64,000 nucleotides of DNA, from the NCBI GenBank assembly GCA_035649635.1, contig DASRJE010000209.1, forward strand, positions 22,488 through 86,487, read 5' to 3'. A program made the translations under genes and the position numbers. This document shows positions 25,578 to 34,396 of the stretch, one piece after another (position 1 is the stretch's first letter; each line of letters begins with the position of its first letter). Source of the stretch: Gp6-AA40 sp035649635. Its GTDB lineage: Bacteria; Acidobacteriota; Vicinamibacteria; Vicinamibacterales; UBA2999. A model generated the notes under the pieces. That model was not told the DNA's origin. It did no database searches and saw only the letters and a list, made by a program, of their open reading frames with translations.

Positions 25578-28556
25578 ATGGTGAGTGTCGTCTCCAGGTC
25601 GCTGGGATCCTGTGCCCTCGTGGTGTTCATTCTGCTCGTGCCGGTGTGGGCGTCGGCACAGTCGATTCGGCCGTCCATCACCGGTCTCGTGACCGACTCC
25701 TCCGGCGCAGTACTGCCGGGCGTGACCGTGGAAGCTGCGAGCCCCGCGTTGATCGAACGGGCGCGGTCAGCAGTGACTGACGGACGCGGCTCGTACCGCA
25801 TCATCGACCTCAATGCCGGAACGTACACCGTGACGTTCACGCTGCCTGGGTTCAACACCGTTCAACGCGACGGCATTGTTCTCTCGGGCTCGATGACGTC
25901 GACACTCAACGTCGAACTGCAGATAGGCACACTCGGCGAGACCATCATCGTCAGCGGCCAGAGTCCGACTGTCGACGTCCAGAACGCGCGCCAATCGCAA
26001 GTGGTCGAGAACACCGTCGTGACCGATATGCCCGTCGCGCGGACGCCCACCGACATGGCGACGCTCATCGTACCGGCGATGAACACCGGGCTCTCGGCAT
26101 ACGGAGCGCAGGGCACGACGGGCCCGGAGACGGGCCGTCTGCAGGTCGACGGCGTGGGCGTCGGATCGGGCACCTCGGGCACATCGCAGTATCGGCCGGA
26201 TGTGATTCAGGCGAGCGAGCTGGTGATCTCGAGCTTCGGCAACATGGGTGAAGTCGAGGTCGGGTCGCCGATCGTCAACATCATCCCGCGGACGGGTGGC
26301 AATATTTTCAGCGGCACGTTCTACGCCGATGGGGCCAACGGTGCAATGGCGGGCGACAACACGAAAGCTCTCGTCGAGGCGGGGTTGCTCCGCGCTCCGA
26401 ACGAGCTGATTCATACGTCGCAGCTGAACATCGGATTCGGCGGGCCGATCATGCGGGACCGATTGTGGTTCTTCGCCAACGCCCGGCATCAGACCGACGA
26501 CTCGTACGTCACCAACATCTGGGTGAACAGAAACGTCGGCAATCCGAATGCCTGGACCTACGAACCGGATACGGATCAGCGTGGCACCAACAAGAACTGG
26601 TACGCCAACGGCGCGCTGCGGCTGACGTGGCAGGTGAGCGCGCGGCACAAGCTGAATCTGTTCTGGGACGAGCAGCGCAAATGCGAGCGCTGCGGGCCAA
26701 CAGATACGAACAGCTCGACGACCTCGCCGGAAGCCTCGGTCCCCGGCTACATCCCCGGCATGAACCAGTACTGGCGCGTTCAGCAGATCAACTGGACGGC
26801 GCCAATGACCGACAAGCTGCTCTTCGAGGCGGGCATTGGATATCCGAACAGCCTCTACGGCGAACCGCCGACACCCGAGGGACGCGAGCTCACGCAGATC
26901 AACGAACAGGCAGGCCTCATCCCCGGGCTGACCTACCGCGCAACGATGTTCAGCCGCAACCGCGGTGGTCTGGTGCGCTGGCTCGGCTCGGCGTCATACA
27001 TCAGCGGCCCGCATCAACTCAAATTTGGTTTCGACGGCGAGCGCTTCTACCAGGTGCGCGAGATGTCCACGCAGAAAGACGGGCTCTTTCAGTTTCGTTT
27101 CAACAACGGCGTGCCCAATCGTCTCACCATGGGCTTCAACAACTGGCGCTACGCGCTGGTGGTGCCGCAGCAGGCCGTGTATGCGCAGGACAGTTCGACC
27201 TTCGGCCGCCTGACGGTGCACGGCGCGTTGCGTCTCGACTACGCGCGCAGCTACGCACCCGAGCAGCCGCTCTACGCGCAGTCGTTCGTGCCGGAGACGA
27301 TCATCTTCCCGGAGACCACAGTCGTGAAGGGCTTCGTCGATCTGAGCCCGAGAATGGGTGCGGCCTACGACCTGCGCGGTGACGGCAAGACGTCAGTGAA
27401 GGTCAGCCTGGGACGCTACCTCGCGGCCGTGAACGCCGATGGCATCTACGCCTCCACCGCGCCGGTCGCGATGATCGGTGGCGGCGGCGCCCGGACCGCG
27501 CCGCAGACGACGAGAACGTGGACGGATCGCGATCGCGACTTCATGGCCGACTGCGACCTGGCGAACAAGGCGACCAACGGCGAGTGCGGGCCCTGGGCGA
27601 CGCAGAATTTTGGGGAATTCCTCACCAGCACGGTCGATCCGCGGCTCACGGGCCGCGATGGCATGTGGTTCCGCCGTCCGTACGACTGGGGGTTTGGCGC
27701 CTCGATACAGCATGAACTGCGGCCACGCTTCCTCGTCGATTTCGGTTACAACCGCCGCTGGTGGGGGAACGCGACGATCGTCGACAACCAGCTGATCGCC
27801 AACCCCGATTTCGATCCCTACAGCATCACGGCGCCGGTCGATCCGCGTCTGCCGAGTGGCGGCGGCTACGTCATCGGCGATCAATGGGACATCAAACCCG
27901 ATAAGTTCGGCGCGACGTCGAATTACGAGGTCCCGACGAGCGACTTCGGGAAGTACGTGCGCTACTTCGACGCCTTCGACGTCAACGCGCGCGGAGAGAC
28001 GCACGGTGTGACAATGCGGGTGGCGACGAGCACTGGCCGTCAGGTGACCGATAACTGCGAGCTGACCATCGACAACCCGAGCCAGCGGAACTGGACGCCC
28101 GCGCCAACAATACCGCCGAACCCCTGCCACGTGGCGCTGCCGTTCCAGATGGCGGCCAGTGCGATGGTGGCTTACACGATTCCCAGGGTCAGGGTGTTGA
28201 CCAGTGGCGTGTTCAGCAGCAGACCGGGATCGCAGATCTCGGCGAACTACGTGGTGTCGTCGGCCGTTGTCGCGCAGACGCTGGGCCGTCCGCTCTCCGG
28301 CGGTACTGCCAACGTCACGATCAACGTCCTCAACCCGGGGGAGATGTATCGCGATCGCATCAACCTGCTCGACCTCCGTGTTGCCAAGTTGATCGATCTC
28401 GGCAAGCGGCGGCTCAATTTCGGGCTGGATATGTTCAACGTGTTCAACTCGGACGTGGTGCTGAACTCGAACAACACCTATGGTTCGTCGTGGCTGACGC
28501 CGACACAGGTGCAGACGGCGCGCCAACTGCAGGTCAGCGTGCGTTTGGATTTCTGA
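25578..28556 (+). CDS. Oar-like TonB-dependent receptor with N-terminal carboxypeptidase-regulatory domain
   Basis: The 992-residue outer-membrane protein has a signal peptide (LGSCALVVFILLVPVWASAQ) and a CarboxypepD_reg domain at about 25-110 (TDSSGAVLPGVTVEAASP, GTYTVTFTLPGF). A plug region follows, then a beta-barrel ending in a C-terminal phenylalanine (S-V-R-L-D-F). AAGGAGG at 25564-25570 precedes ATG 25578. It is followed by a perfect inverted repeat and an amidohydrolase gene, a pairing repeated with the paralogue at 52019, so uptake of an amide-containing substrate is a reasonable guess. The paralogue shares the N-terminal domain closely (GAVLPGVTVEAASPALIE). Confidence 0.88.
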   Translation: MVSVVSRSLGSCALVVFILLVPVWASAQSIRPSITGLVTDSSGAVLPGVTVEAASPALIERARSAVTDGRGSYRIIDLNAGTYTVTFTLPGFNTVQRDGIVLSGSMTSTLNVELQIGTLGETIIVSGQSPTVDVQNARQSQVVENTVVTDMPVARTPTDMATLIVPAMNTGLSAYGAQGTTGPETGRLQVDGVGVGSGTSGTSQYRPDVIQASELVISSFGNMGEVEVGSPIVNIIPRTGGNIFSGTFYADGANGAMAGDNTKALVEAGLLRAPNELIHTSQLNIGFGGPIMRDRLWFFANARHQTDDSYVTNIWVNRNVGNPNAWTYEPDTDQRGTNKNWYANGALRLTWQVSARHKLNLFWDEQRKCERCGPTDTNSSTTSPEASVPGYIPGMNQYWRVQQINWTAPMTDKLLFEAGIGYPNSLYGEPPTPEGRELTQINEQAGLIPGLTYRATMFSRNRGGLVRWLGSASYISGPHQLKFGFDGERFYQVREMSTQKDGLFQFRFNNGVPNRLTMGFNNWRYALVVPQQAVYAQDSSTFGRLTVHGALRLDYARSYAPEQPLYAQSFVPETIIFPETTVVKGFVDLSPRMGAAYDLRGDGKTSVKVSLGRYLAAVNADGIYASTAPVAMIGGGGARTAPQTTRTWTDRDRDFMADCDLANKATNGECGPWATQNFGEFLTSTVDPRLTGRDGMWFRRPYDWGFGASIQHELRPRFLVDFGYNRRWWGNATIVDNQLIANPDFDPYSITAPVDPRLPSGGGYVIGDQWDIKPDKFGATSNYEVPTSDFGKYVRYFDAFDVNARGETHGVTMRVATSTGRQVTDNCELTIDNPSQRNWTPAPTIPPNPCHVALPFQMAASAMVAYTIPRVRVLTSGVFSSRPGSQISANYVVSSAVVAQTLGRPLSGGTANVTINVLNPGEMYRDRINLLDLRVAKLIDLGKRRLNFGLDMFNVFNSDVVLNSNNTYGSSWLTPTQVQTARQLQVSVRLDF

Positions 28557-28557
28557 C

Positions 28558-28602
28558 GGGGTCAGACCCCTTGATACAGGTCCACTCAAGGGGTCTGACC
28601 CC
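28558..28602. repeat. Perfect 17-bp inverted repeat, terminator-like
   Basis: GGGGTCAGACCCCTTGA (28558-28574), 11-base loop, and its exact reverse complement (28586-28602). It begins right after the TonB receptor stop and ends 23 bp before the amidohydrolase ATG. Each arm itself contains the palindrome GGGGTCAGACCCC. It could terminate or attenuate transcription; the GTCAGACCCC core also looks like a dispersed extragenic element. Confidence 0.75.
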
Positions 28603-28625
28603 AGCCGAATGCTGGGAGGCAATCA

Positions 28626-30077
28626 ATGGTTCGACTGAAGACGGCGTGGTTCGTGCTCATCGTCGCGTGCCTGATCGGGGCAGCGCGTTCGACGATCGTC
28701 GACGGACAGGGGCGCGGAAACCGCGTCGCCGTCTACGAAGGCGCGCTGCTCATCACCGGCGACGGCACGGCACCGATTGAGAACTCCGCGTTCCTGGTGG
28801 AGAACGACACGTTCACGCGGATAGGGCGGAAGGGGCAAATCCAGGTGCCCGCTGGCGCTGCGCACGTCGACCTGACCGGCAAGTTCGTGATGCCGACGAA
28901 AGTCGACATGCACGGTCACATCGGCTTTCAGCACGATTGGGACGGCACGATGGCGAAGGAATACTTCACCCGCGAGAACCTGATCGATCACCTCGAGCGC
29001 CTCGCCTATTTCGGCATCAGCGCCACGGTTGGCATCGGCGACCTCGTCGATCGATCGGATCTGCACGGTGGGCGCACGGGTTGGGGCGACGTGCCCTTGA
29101 GGATGCGCAGCGAGATTGTGCCGGGCGCCGCGTTGTTCAAGACCGCCGGGCCTGGCATCGCCTGGCCGGGCGGCGGCGCCAACGGTCACCCGTCGCGAAC
29201 CGACGTGCCCTACCCGGTGACGACGGTTGAAGAAGCACGGGAGGCGACGCGCGACAACCTGAAGATGAAGCCGGAGTTCATCAAGATCTGGGTCGACGAT
29301 CGCAACGGACGATCGAAGAAGCTGGAGCCACCGCTCTATCTGGCGATCATCGAGGAGGCGCACAAGGCAAACGTTCCGGTGGCCGCGCACAACATCACGC
29401 TCGCCGACGCCAAGCTGATGATGAAGGCGGGAGTCGAAGGATGGTTGCACCCGCCGGTCCGCGGCGGCGAGTTCCCGGACGAGGAGTTCCTCGGGATGAT
29501 CAAGGAGCGGATCGCGAAGAAGGACCGGCCGAACATGTGGTTCAACCCGCAGGCGGGAACGGCCGCCTCGAGCCGGGAGGACTGGGATGATCCGCTGCTG
29601 CGCGACACGATCTCGCCGCAGCAGATCCAGGCGCAGGTCGGTGAGCAGCTGGCGCGGATGACGCCGGAATCCGTCGAGCGTGCTCGTCGCACGCTGCGCG
29701 AGAATGGCGAGAAGAGCCATTTGAAGCTCCGTGCGGCCGGGATGAAGATCGCACTGGGCGGCGACACGGGACAAACCCGGTTCTTCATCGGCTGGAGTCA
29801 GCAGCTCGAATTCGAGAACTGGGTGCGCATGGGGCTGACGCCCTCAGACGCGATCGTTGCCGCCACGCGCGACTCGGCCATGGCGGGTCATTTCAACACC
29901 GGGATGGTAGCTGCCGGCAAGTACGCCGACTTCATCGTCCTCGACGCGAACCCGCTGACCAACATTGCCAATTCGCGGAAGATCAACAAGGTGTTTCTCC
30001 GCGGAACGGAAGTCGATCGCGCGGCGCTCAAGGCGAAGTGGCAGGCGAGGTGGAAGACGGGCTCGGCCACAAACTAG
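28626..30077 (+). CDS. Exported amidohydrolase-superfamily metal hydrolase
   Basis: The 483-residue protein has a signal peptide (AWFVLIVACLIGAARS) and an amidohydrolase fold. The metal-binding HxH is at H96/H98 (DMHGHIGF); later histidines occur in NVPVAAHNI and GWLHPPV, and LGGDTG carries the conserved aspartate. The N-terminal VYEGALLITGDGTAPI and C-terminal GKYADFIVLDANPLTN strands form the composite beta-sandwich of imidazolonepropionase/prolidase-like members. Substrate unknown. It is 23 bp after the hairpin behind the TonB receptor. Its last 50 bases overlap the 3' end of the convergent phosphatase gene. Confidence 0.85.
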   Translation: MVRLKTAWFVLIVACLIGAARSTIVDGQGRGNRVAVYEGALLITGDGTAPIENSAFLVENDTFTRIGRKGQIQVPAGAAHVDLTGKFVMPTKVDMHGHIGFQHDWDGTMAKEYFTRENLIDHLERLAYFGISATVGIGDLVDRSDLHGGRTGWGDVPLRMRSEIVPGAALFKTAGPGIAWPGGGANGHPSRTDVPYPVTTVEEAREATRDNLKMKPEFIKIWVDDRNGRSKKLEPPLYLAIIEEAHKANVPVAAHNITLADAKLMMKAGVEGWLHPPVRGGEFPDEEFLGMIKERIAKKDRPNMWFNPQAGTAASSREDWDDPLLRDTISPQQIQAQVGEQLARMTPESVERARRTLRENGEKSHLKLRAAGMKIALGGDTGQTRFFIGWSQQLEFENWVRMGLTPSDAIVAATRDSAMAGHFNTGMVAAGKYADFIVLDANPLTNIANSRKINKVFLRGTEVDRAALKAKWQARWKTGSATN

Positions 30078-31203
30078 GCGTGGGACCCAGCACTCTGGCG
30101 GTCAGAAGCGTGAGATCGTCGGGCTGCGGGCGGCCCGCGAGTTGCTGGTGAACGTCGGCGAGAATCGTGTCGAGCAGCGGCGCCCCGCCGTCGGACGCGC
30201 GATCGATGATGCTCGTGAACCGCTGTTCCGCTCGCTCGCCATCATCGGTCAGGGCCTCGGAGATGCCGTCGGTGTACAGCAGTACGTGATCGCCCTCGTG
30301 GATCGGCACGACCGGCGCTTCCCAGGTTGAGTCCGTCAGCACCGGCGAGACCAGCGGCCCGGTGCTGTGGAGCCACAGCGGTTCGCGTGTCTTTCCCCAG
30401 AGAGCGACGGGTGGATGGCCGGCGTTCACATACCGAAACTGGCGTTGTCCCGGCGAGATCAGGGCAGCAACCATCGTGACGAATCGTTCCGCACTGAAGG
30501 CTGCGAGGCCCATCGAGACACGCTGAACGACGGCGATGGGCTCGAACCCATCGACGTGCGACGCATGGAACGCGCTCTTCACGATGCCGGTGAGCATCGC
30601 CGCCGAGACGCCGTGCCCGGACACATCGGCGATCAGTAATGCGGTCTGCCCGGTGCTGGCCGCGTAGTCGTACAGGTCGCCACCAAGTGCCGAAGATGGT
30701 GTATATCGGCAGCAGACGGCCACGCCGTTCACGATCGTTTCCCGATTGGGCAACAGGCTCTGCTGGAACGCGCGCGCCTCGGCCATCTCCGTTTCGAGTC
30801 GCATGACGTTCAGGCGATGCTCCTCGCGGCGCCACCGCAGTTCGAGACATCGCTCGACGAGTGTCCGGAGGACTTCGCGATCGAACGGCTTTTGAATGAA
30901 GTAGAACGCGGGGCTGCGGATGGCCCGGACCAGTTTGTCGTCGAGATCATCGACACTGCCGGTCATCAGGATAACGTCGAGCCCGGGGAAGCGGGCTTTC
31001 AGCTGCGCCATCAGCTCGAAGCCGTCGAGATCGGGCATGCGGATGTCGACGATCGCGAGGTCCGGCTGAAAATCGCCGGCCATCGACAGCGCTTCACGTG
31101 ACAGCCGCGTTCCGACGACCTGATGGTCCTTGCTCAACACGCGATCCACCGCGCGAAGCATGCCGGGTTCGTCGTCTACGACCAGGATGCGCGCCGAGCT
31201 CAT
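30028..31203 (-). CDS. Receiver domain fused to a SpoIIE/PP2C-type phosphatase
   Basis: The 391-residue protein has a REC domain at 1-120 with D10/D11, phospho-acceptor D53 (LAIVDIRMPD) and K105 (FIQKPF). A short coiled coil follows, then a SpoIIE phosphatase domain with GGDLYDYA, LLIADVSGHGVSAAM, YVNAGHPP and LYTDGISEA, the aspartates of which bind the metals. This RsbU-like class typically dephosphorylates an anti-sigma antagonist; none is encoded here. The start overlaps the kinase stop (ATGA), so the kinase 31200-32888 probably phosphorylates D53. The 3' end overlaps the convergent amidohydrolase by 50 bp. Confidence 0.92.
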   Translation of the reverse strand: MSSARILVVDDEPGMLRAVDRVLSKDHQVVGTRLSREALSMAGDFQPDLAIVDIRMPDLDGFELMAQLKARFPGLDVILMTGSVDDLDDKLVRAIRSPAFYFIQKPFDREVLRTLVERCLELRWRREEHRLNVMRLETEMAEARAFQQSLLPNRETIVNGVAVCCRYTPSSALGGDLYDYAASTGQTALLIADVSGHGVSAAMLTGIVKSAFHASHVDGFEPIAVVQRVSMGLAAFSAERFVTMVAALISPGQRQFRYVNAGHPPVALWGKTREPLWLHSTGPLVSPVLTDSTWEAPVVPIHEGDHVLLYTDGISEALTDDGERAEQRFTSIIDRASDGGAPLLDTILADVHQQLAGRPQPDDLTLLTARVLGPTPSLWPSPSSTSPATSP

Positions 31204-32888
31204 GATCCCTGCATATGCGGCTGCGCCACCGCCTGGGGAATGCGCACATGGACGCGCGTGCCGTTGCCGGCCTCGCTATGAATCATCATGGTGCCGTCGA
31301 CTTCCCACAGGACCGAGCGGCAGATCGACAAGCCAAGGCCGTTGCCGTGCGGCTTCGTCGTGAAGAATGGCTCGAGGATTCGCGGCAGATGTTCCCGGGC
31401 AATCCCGCAGCCGGTATCGGCGATCGCGATTTCCACTGCGCCATCGGCGGACCGGACGGTCACCGTGATCCGGCCGCCATGCGGCGTGGCCTCCCGCGCG
31501 TTGGTGAGCAGGTTGAGAAAGACCTGTTCGAGATCGCTTTGGCTGCAGGCGACTGCCGGGATGTCATCGGGATTGTCGACGAGCAGCTCGATAGCGCTGC
31601 GGCTCATGCCGTATCTCAGGATTGCCGATGCCGTTTCGATCGCGCGCCGCACGTGGCCGTCGCGGCTTTGCCGCGAGGCGTTGCGCGCGAATGTCAGCAT
31701 GCCGCCGAAGATCCGGCGGCAGACCTGAAGCGACTTCTGCACCTGGTCGAGGTCCTCCGCAAAGACGGACGGCGAAAATGCCCCGTTGCGCAGGTCGACC
31801 TGCATCTCCTGGATCAGGGGCAGCATCGATCCGAGTGCGTTGTTCACGTCGTGCGACACGCTACGAGCCAGATCCGCCATTGCATGTTTCCGCTCCGCGG
31901 TCACGACGCGGGCGCGCAGCGACTCCGCGCGGTGCAGGTTCTGGATCGCGACCGCCGCTTGCGCTCTGAAATGCTCGACCAATTCCGCATCGAACGGCTT
32001 GAGCTGCTCAGGGTAGCGGGCGGCGATCTTCAGCACGCCGACGAGGCTGTCGCGCGTGACCAGTGGAGCGCACAGCATCGACGCTTCGCGGCTGCCTTCA
32101 CCGTCGGCGGAGTCGCCGCTGTTGTAATCCAGCAATGCGGCAAGACCGCCCGCCGGCTGATCCCGCCACTCTCTCCAGCGGTCTCCATGACGGTCGAAGC
32201 CGTACACTCGCGCCGACTGCAGGAGTGCTGCCGCGTCGTCGGTAATCGGAATGCGCAACCCGATCCGCTCGCTCTTGGCCTTCGTCCACGCGATCTGTTC
32301 CGCCACGACGCGCAGCGACGGCTCGTTTTCCTCGCGGATGAGGAGCGCGGACGAATGATCGTAGAGCGTCAACGAGCGGATGCCGTCCAGGATCTGGTAG
32401 AAGAGATCCTTCGGATGGATTTGCTCCATCATCTTCCGGTCGATGCGATCGCGGACGCCAAGGAGCCGGTCGCGGTCGATTCGGTGAACGGTGGCTGACA
32501 GCGCCGCGGTGACGCGTGCGATGAGATGTCGATCGTCTCGATCGAATGAATGACCTGGACGCACGACGGCAAAAGCGCCCCATGCGCCGCCCCGCCGTCG
32601 TACCGATCCAATCAGCATGTCCCGCTGACCTGGCCAATGTGTGTAGCGGATGAAGCGGGTCAAGACGTCGAGATCCCAGCCCGACTGTTGTGGCAGCGTA
32701 AAGAGAAGATCGGCTTGCTGACGCCCCGGATGGAGCATGGCCACGCAGCCGTGAGCCGCCTGAAAAAAGTCGCGCGTGTCGCGGAGGGCATGACGGAGTG
32801 CCTTCTGCGGGTCGCGGACGTCTTTCAGATGCGCGGACAGGTCATCGATGAATTTGAGCGCGGCGAGTTCCCTTTGTTCCCGCAACAT
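31200..32888 (-). CDS. Soluble GAF-domain histidine kinase
   Basis: The 562-residue kinase has no TM segment. Two GAF-like regions are present at about 25-140 and 160-320. Dimerisation helices carry H346 (ARSVSHDVNNALGSM) and a HATPase domain carries LLTNAREATPHGG, DTGCGIAREH and GNGLGLSICRS. The S-H-D-V-N-N phospho-acceptor form is typical of kinases with few or no transmembrane parts. It is translationally coupled to the REC-SpoIIE gene (ATGA overlap), forming a cytoplasmic kinase-phosphatase switch. GAF ligands are not predictable. Start ATG 32888. Confidence 0.9.
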   Translation of the reverse strand: MLREQRELAALKFIDDLSAHLKDVRDPQKALRHALRDTRDFFQAAHGCVAMLHPGRQQADLLFTLPQQSGWDLDVLTRFIRYTHWPGQRDMLIGSVRRRGGAWGAFAVVRPGHSFDRDDRHLIARVTAALSATVHRIDRDRLLGVRDRIDRKMMEQIHPKDLFYQILDGIRSLTLYDHSSALLIREENEPSLRVVAEQIAWTKAKSERIGLRIPITDDAAALLQSARVYGFDRHGDRWREWRDQPAGGLAALLDYNSGDSADGEGSREASMLCAPLVTRDSLVGVLKIAARYPEQLKPFDAELVEHFRAQAAVAIQNLHRAESLRARVVTAERKHAMADLARSVSHDVNNALGSMLPLIQEMQVDLRNGAFSPSVFAEDLDQVQKSLQVCRRIFGGMLTFARNASRQSRDGHVRRAIETASAILRYGMSRSAIELLVDNPDDIPAVACSQSDLEQVFLNLLTNAREATPHGGRITVTVRSADGAVEIAIADTGCGIAREHLPRILEPFFTTKPHGNGLGLSICRSVLWEVDGTMMIHSEAGNGTRVHVRIPQAVAQPHMQGS

Positions 32889-32946
32889 GCCGCATGAGGA
32901 TCCTGCTCGAAGCGTCGGGCGGTCAAGTACTTATGTCAACTCCCGA

Positions 32947-33008
32947 GTATTCTTGAGTGTGGCATTCGCAGCGGGATCACGCAACCGACTGACCGAGCAT
33001 GACCTGGA
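32947..33008 (+). repeat. 62-bp dispersed repeat, copy 2
   Basis: Matches 10760-10821 at 56 of 62 positions. It is in frame with the methyltransferase downstream, but the methyltransferase probably starts at TTG 33028, after the repeat, where GGGGGA is a good ribosome binding site. As with copy 1, it lies in the leader region of a gene. Confidence 0.7.
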
Positions 33009-33027
33009 TCGGTTTCCGGGGGACACC

Positions 33028-33657
33028 TTGTTCGATCGTGTAGGCAGGACCATCTGTCGCGCCGGCTGCCTGCCCCGCAAAGAACTATACGAAGCATGGG
33101 AAGTCGCACGGCGGGTCCGGCGACTGCACCGCGGCGGGCGAGTCATCGATGCTGCCGGTGGAGCCGGTCTGCTCGCGCACCTGATGATCCTGCTCGACGA
33201 CATGTCGCCTGAAGCGATCGTGGTCGATCCGACGCAACCGCCATCAAGCGCCACCGTTCATGCGGCTCTGGCGCGCTCCTGGCCCCGACTCGAGCGACGC
33301 GTATCGTTCGTCGCGCGCGACGTCTCGCAATTCGATCTCGCATCTGACGATGTCGTCGTGTCGAGTCACGCGTGCGGCGTCTTGAGCGATCGAATCCTGG
33401 AGCGCGCGATCGCCGCGCGTGCAGTGGTCGCGGTGTTGCCCTGCTGTCACGACCTGACGACATGCGACACGGGACCGTTCGCGGGCTGGCTGGATGGTCC
33501 GCTCGCGATTGACGTGATGCGCGCCATTCGGCTGGAGCAGAGTGGTTACCGCGTGTGGACCCAGACGATTCCGGGTGACATCACGCCGAAGAATCGGTTG
33601 TTGATAGGCGTGCCCTGTTCAGGAGAAGACTCTACTTCGTCCGTTTGGCAGCGTTGA
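33028..33657 (+). CDS. SAM-dependent methyltransferase (Methyltransf_32-like)
   Basis: The 209-residue protein starts LFDRVGRTICRAGCLPRKEL and has SAM motif I GGRVIDAAGGAGLLAHLM (about 33-50). An acidic strand end EAIVVD (motif II) follows, then DDVVVSSHACGVLSD (post-II) and VAVLPCCHD. The H-A-C-G and C-C-H-D pattern matches the Methyltransf_32 family, whose members include tRNA and protein methyltransferases; the target here is unknown. TTG 33028 is chosen for GGGGGA five bases upstream; earlier in-frame GTG 32959 lies within the 62-bp repeat. Its 3' end overlaps the convergent DUF1801 gene by 26 bp. Confidence 0.78.
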   Translation: MFDRVGRTICRAGCLPRKELYEAWEVARRVRRLHRGGRVIDAAGGAGLLAHLMILLDDMSPEAIVVDPTQPPSSATVHAALARSWPRLERRVSFVARDVSQFDLASDDVVVSSHACGVLSDRILERAIAARAVVAVLPCCHDLTTCDTGPFAGWLDGPLAIDVMRAIRLEQSGYRVWTQTIPGDITPKNRLLIGVPCSGEDSTSSVWQR

Positions 33658-34063
33658 ATGCGACAGCGACGCGAATCAGCGCTTTAAGTGCGGCTTCGTC
33701 AATCGCGTCGTCTTGGTGAATGTCGATCGCCCTTCGTGTATTTCCCTCGAGGCTCGAATTGAAGAGATGCGCGGGGTCCTTCAGCGACGCCCCGTGGAAG
33801 AAGGTCAGCTTGACGACCTGTTTGTAGGATTCGCCGGTGCAGATGCCGCCGTTGTGGGACCAGACAGGAGTGCCCGGGGAAGACGCCTTCTTCCATTTCC
33901 ATTCTTCGACGACTTCGGGCTCCGCCTGGTGAATCAGCTCGCGCATCCGTTGCAGCGCCGAACCTCGCCAATCACCGAGCTCGCGAATACGCTCGTCGAT
34001 CATCGTCGAGGCAGAGCCCTTCTGTGCAACCTGCGCCGACTTCTTGGACGTCTTCTCGGCCAT
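33632..34063 (-). CDS. DUF1801-type small protein
   Basis: The 143-residue cytoplasmic protein has a lysine-rich N-terminus (AEKTSKKSAQ) and a DUF1801 core. Key segments are IDERIRELGDWRGSALQRMRELIHQAEPEVVEEWKW (quoted in part), WSHNGGICTGESYKQVVKLTF and FNSSLEGNTRRAIDI. DUF1801 proteins (YdhG/frataxin-like fold) are of uncertain role, sometimes linked to iron handling. GGAGC lies upstream of ATG 34063. It may belong to the same minus-strand unit as the ECF41 sigma gene and the small membrane protein, 66 bp away. Confidence 0.82.
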   Translation of the reverse strand: MAEKTSKKSAQVAQKGSASTMIDERIRELGDWRGSALQRMRELIHQAEPEVVEEWKWKKASSPGTPVWSHNGGICTGESYKQVVKLTFFHGASLKDPAHLFNSSLEGNTRRAIDIHQDDAIDEAALKALIRVAVAFNAAKRTK

Positions 34064-34129
34064 TGTGTTCGCTCCACGACTGCGGTGATTTGCGACAATC
34101 TTACTAGTCAAGGGCTCCACCCTTGATAT

Positions 34130-34360
34130 CTACGAGACCACATTGGAGCGTCGCACGCGACGCCAGGTGGTGGCATACGGCAGCACGAACAAGTACAGAC
34201 CGCTGAACAGGAGCAAGGCGAGCGGGAGCAGCGGCGAGTAGGTCACCCAGGGCGGAGGCGTCGTCCCAGCGCCCGGTGCCAGGGCGATGAAGTTGGCGAT
34301 GACGGTCACGGTAAAGACGATCGACAGCCAGCGGTGGATCTGCCGAATCCATGCATTCAT
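34130..34360 (-). CDS. Small two-TM membrane protein
   Basis: The 76-residue protein has two hydrophobic helices, WLSIVFTVTVIANFIALA (about 11-28) and PLALLLFSGLYLFVLPYA (about 46-63), with a basic C-terminus (WRRVRRS). GGAGG lies upstream of ATG 34360. It begins 36 bp after the ECF41 sigma stop and is probably co-transcribed. A role as sigma-dependent effector or signal partner is inference only. Confidence 0.75.
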   Translation of the reverse strand: MNAWIRQIHRWLSIVFTVTVIANFIALAPGAGTTPPPWVTYSPLLPLALLLFSGLYLFVLPYATTWRRVRRSNVVS

Positions 34361-34396
34361 AGGATCTCATCTCCTCCCTGATGTTGCATTCGCGAG

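Noticed and set aside
28558..28602. Certain rho-independent terminator
   Set aside because: The stem is perfect but no T-run follows and the core looks like a dispersed repeat; kept as a repeat.
32848..33027. Longer N-terminus for the methyltransferase including the 62-bp repeat
   Set aside because: The repeat is found elsewhere without the gene, and GGGGGA before TTG 33028 gives a better start; family sequence begins after it.
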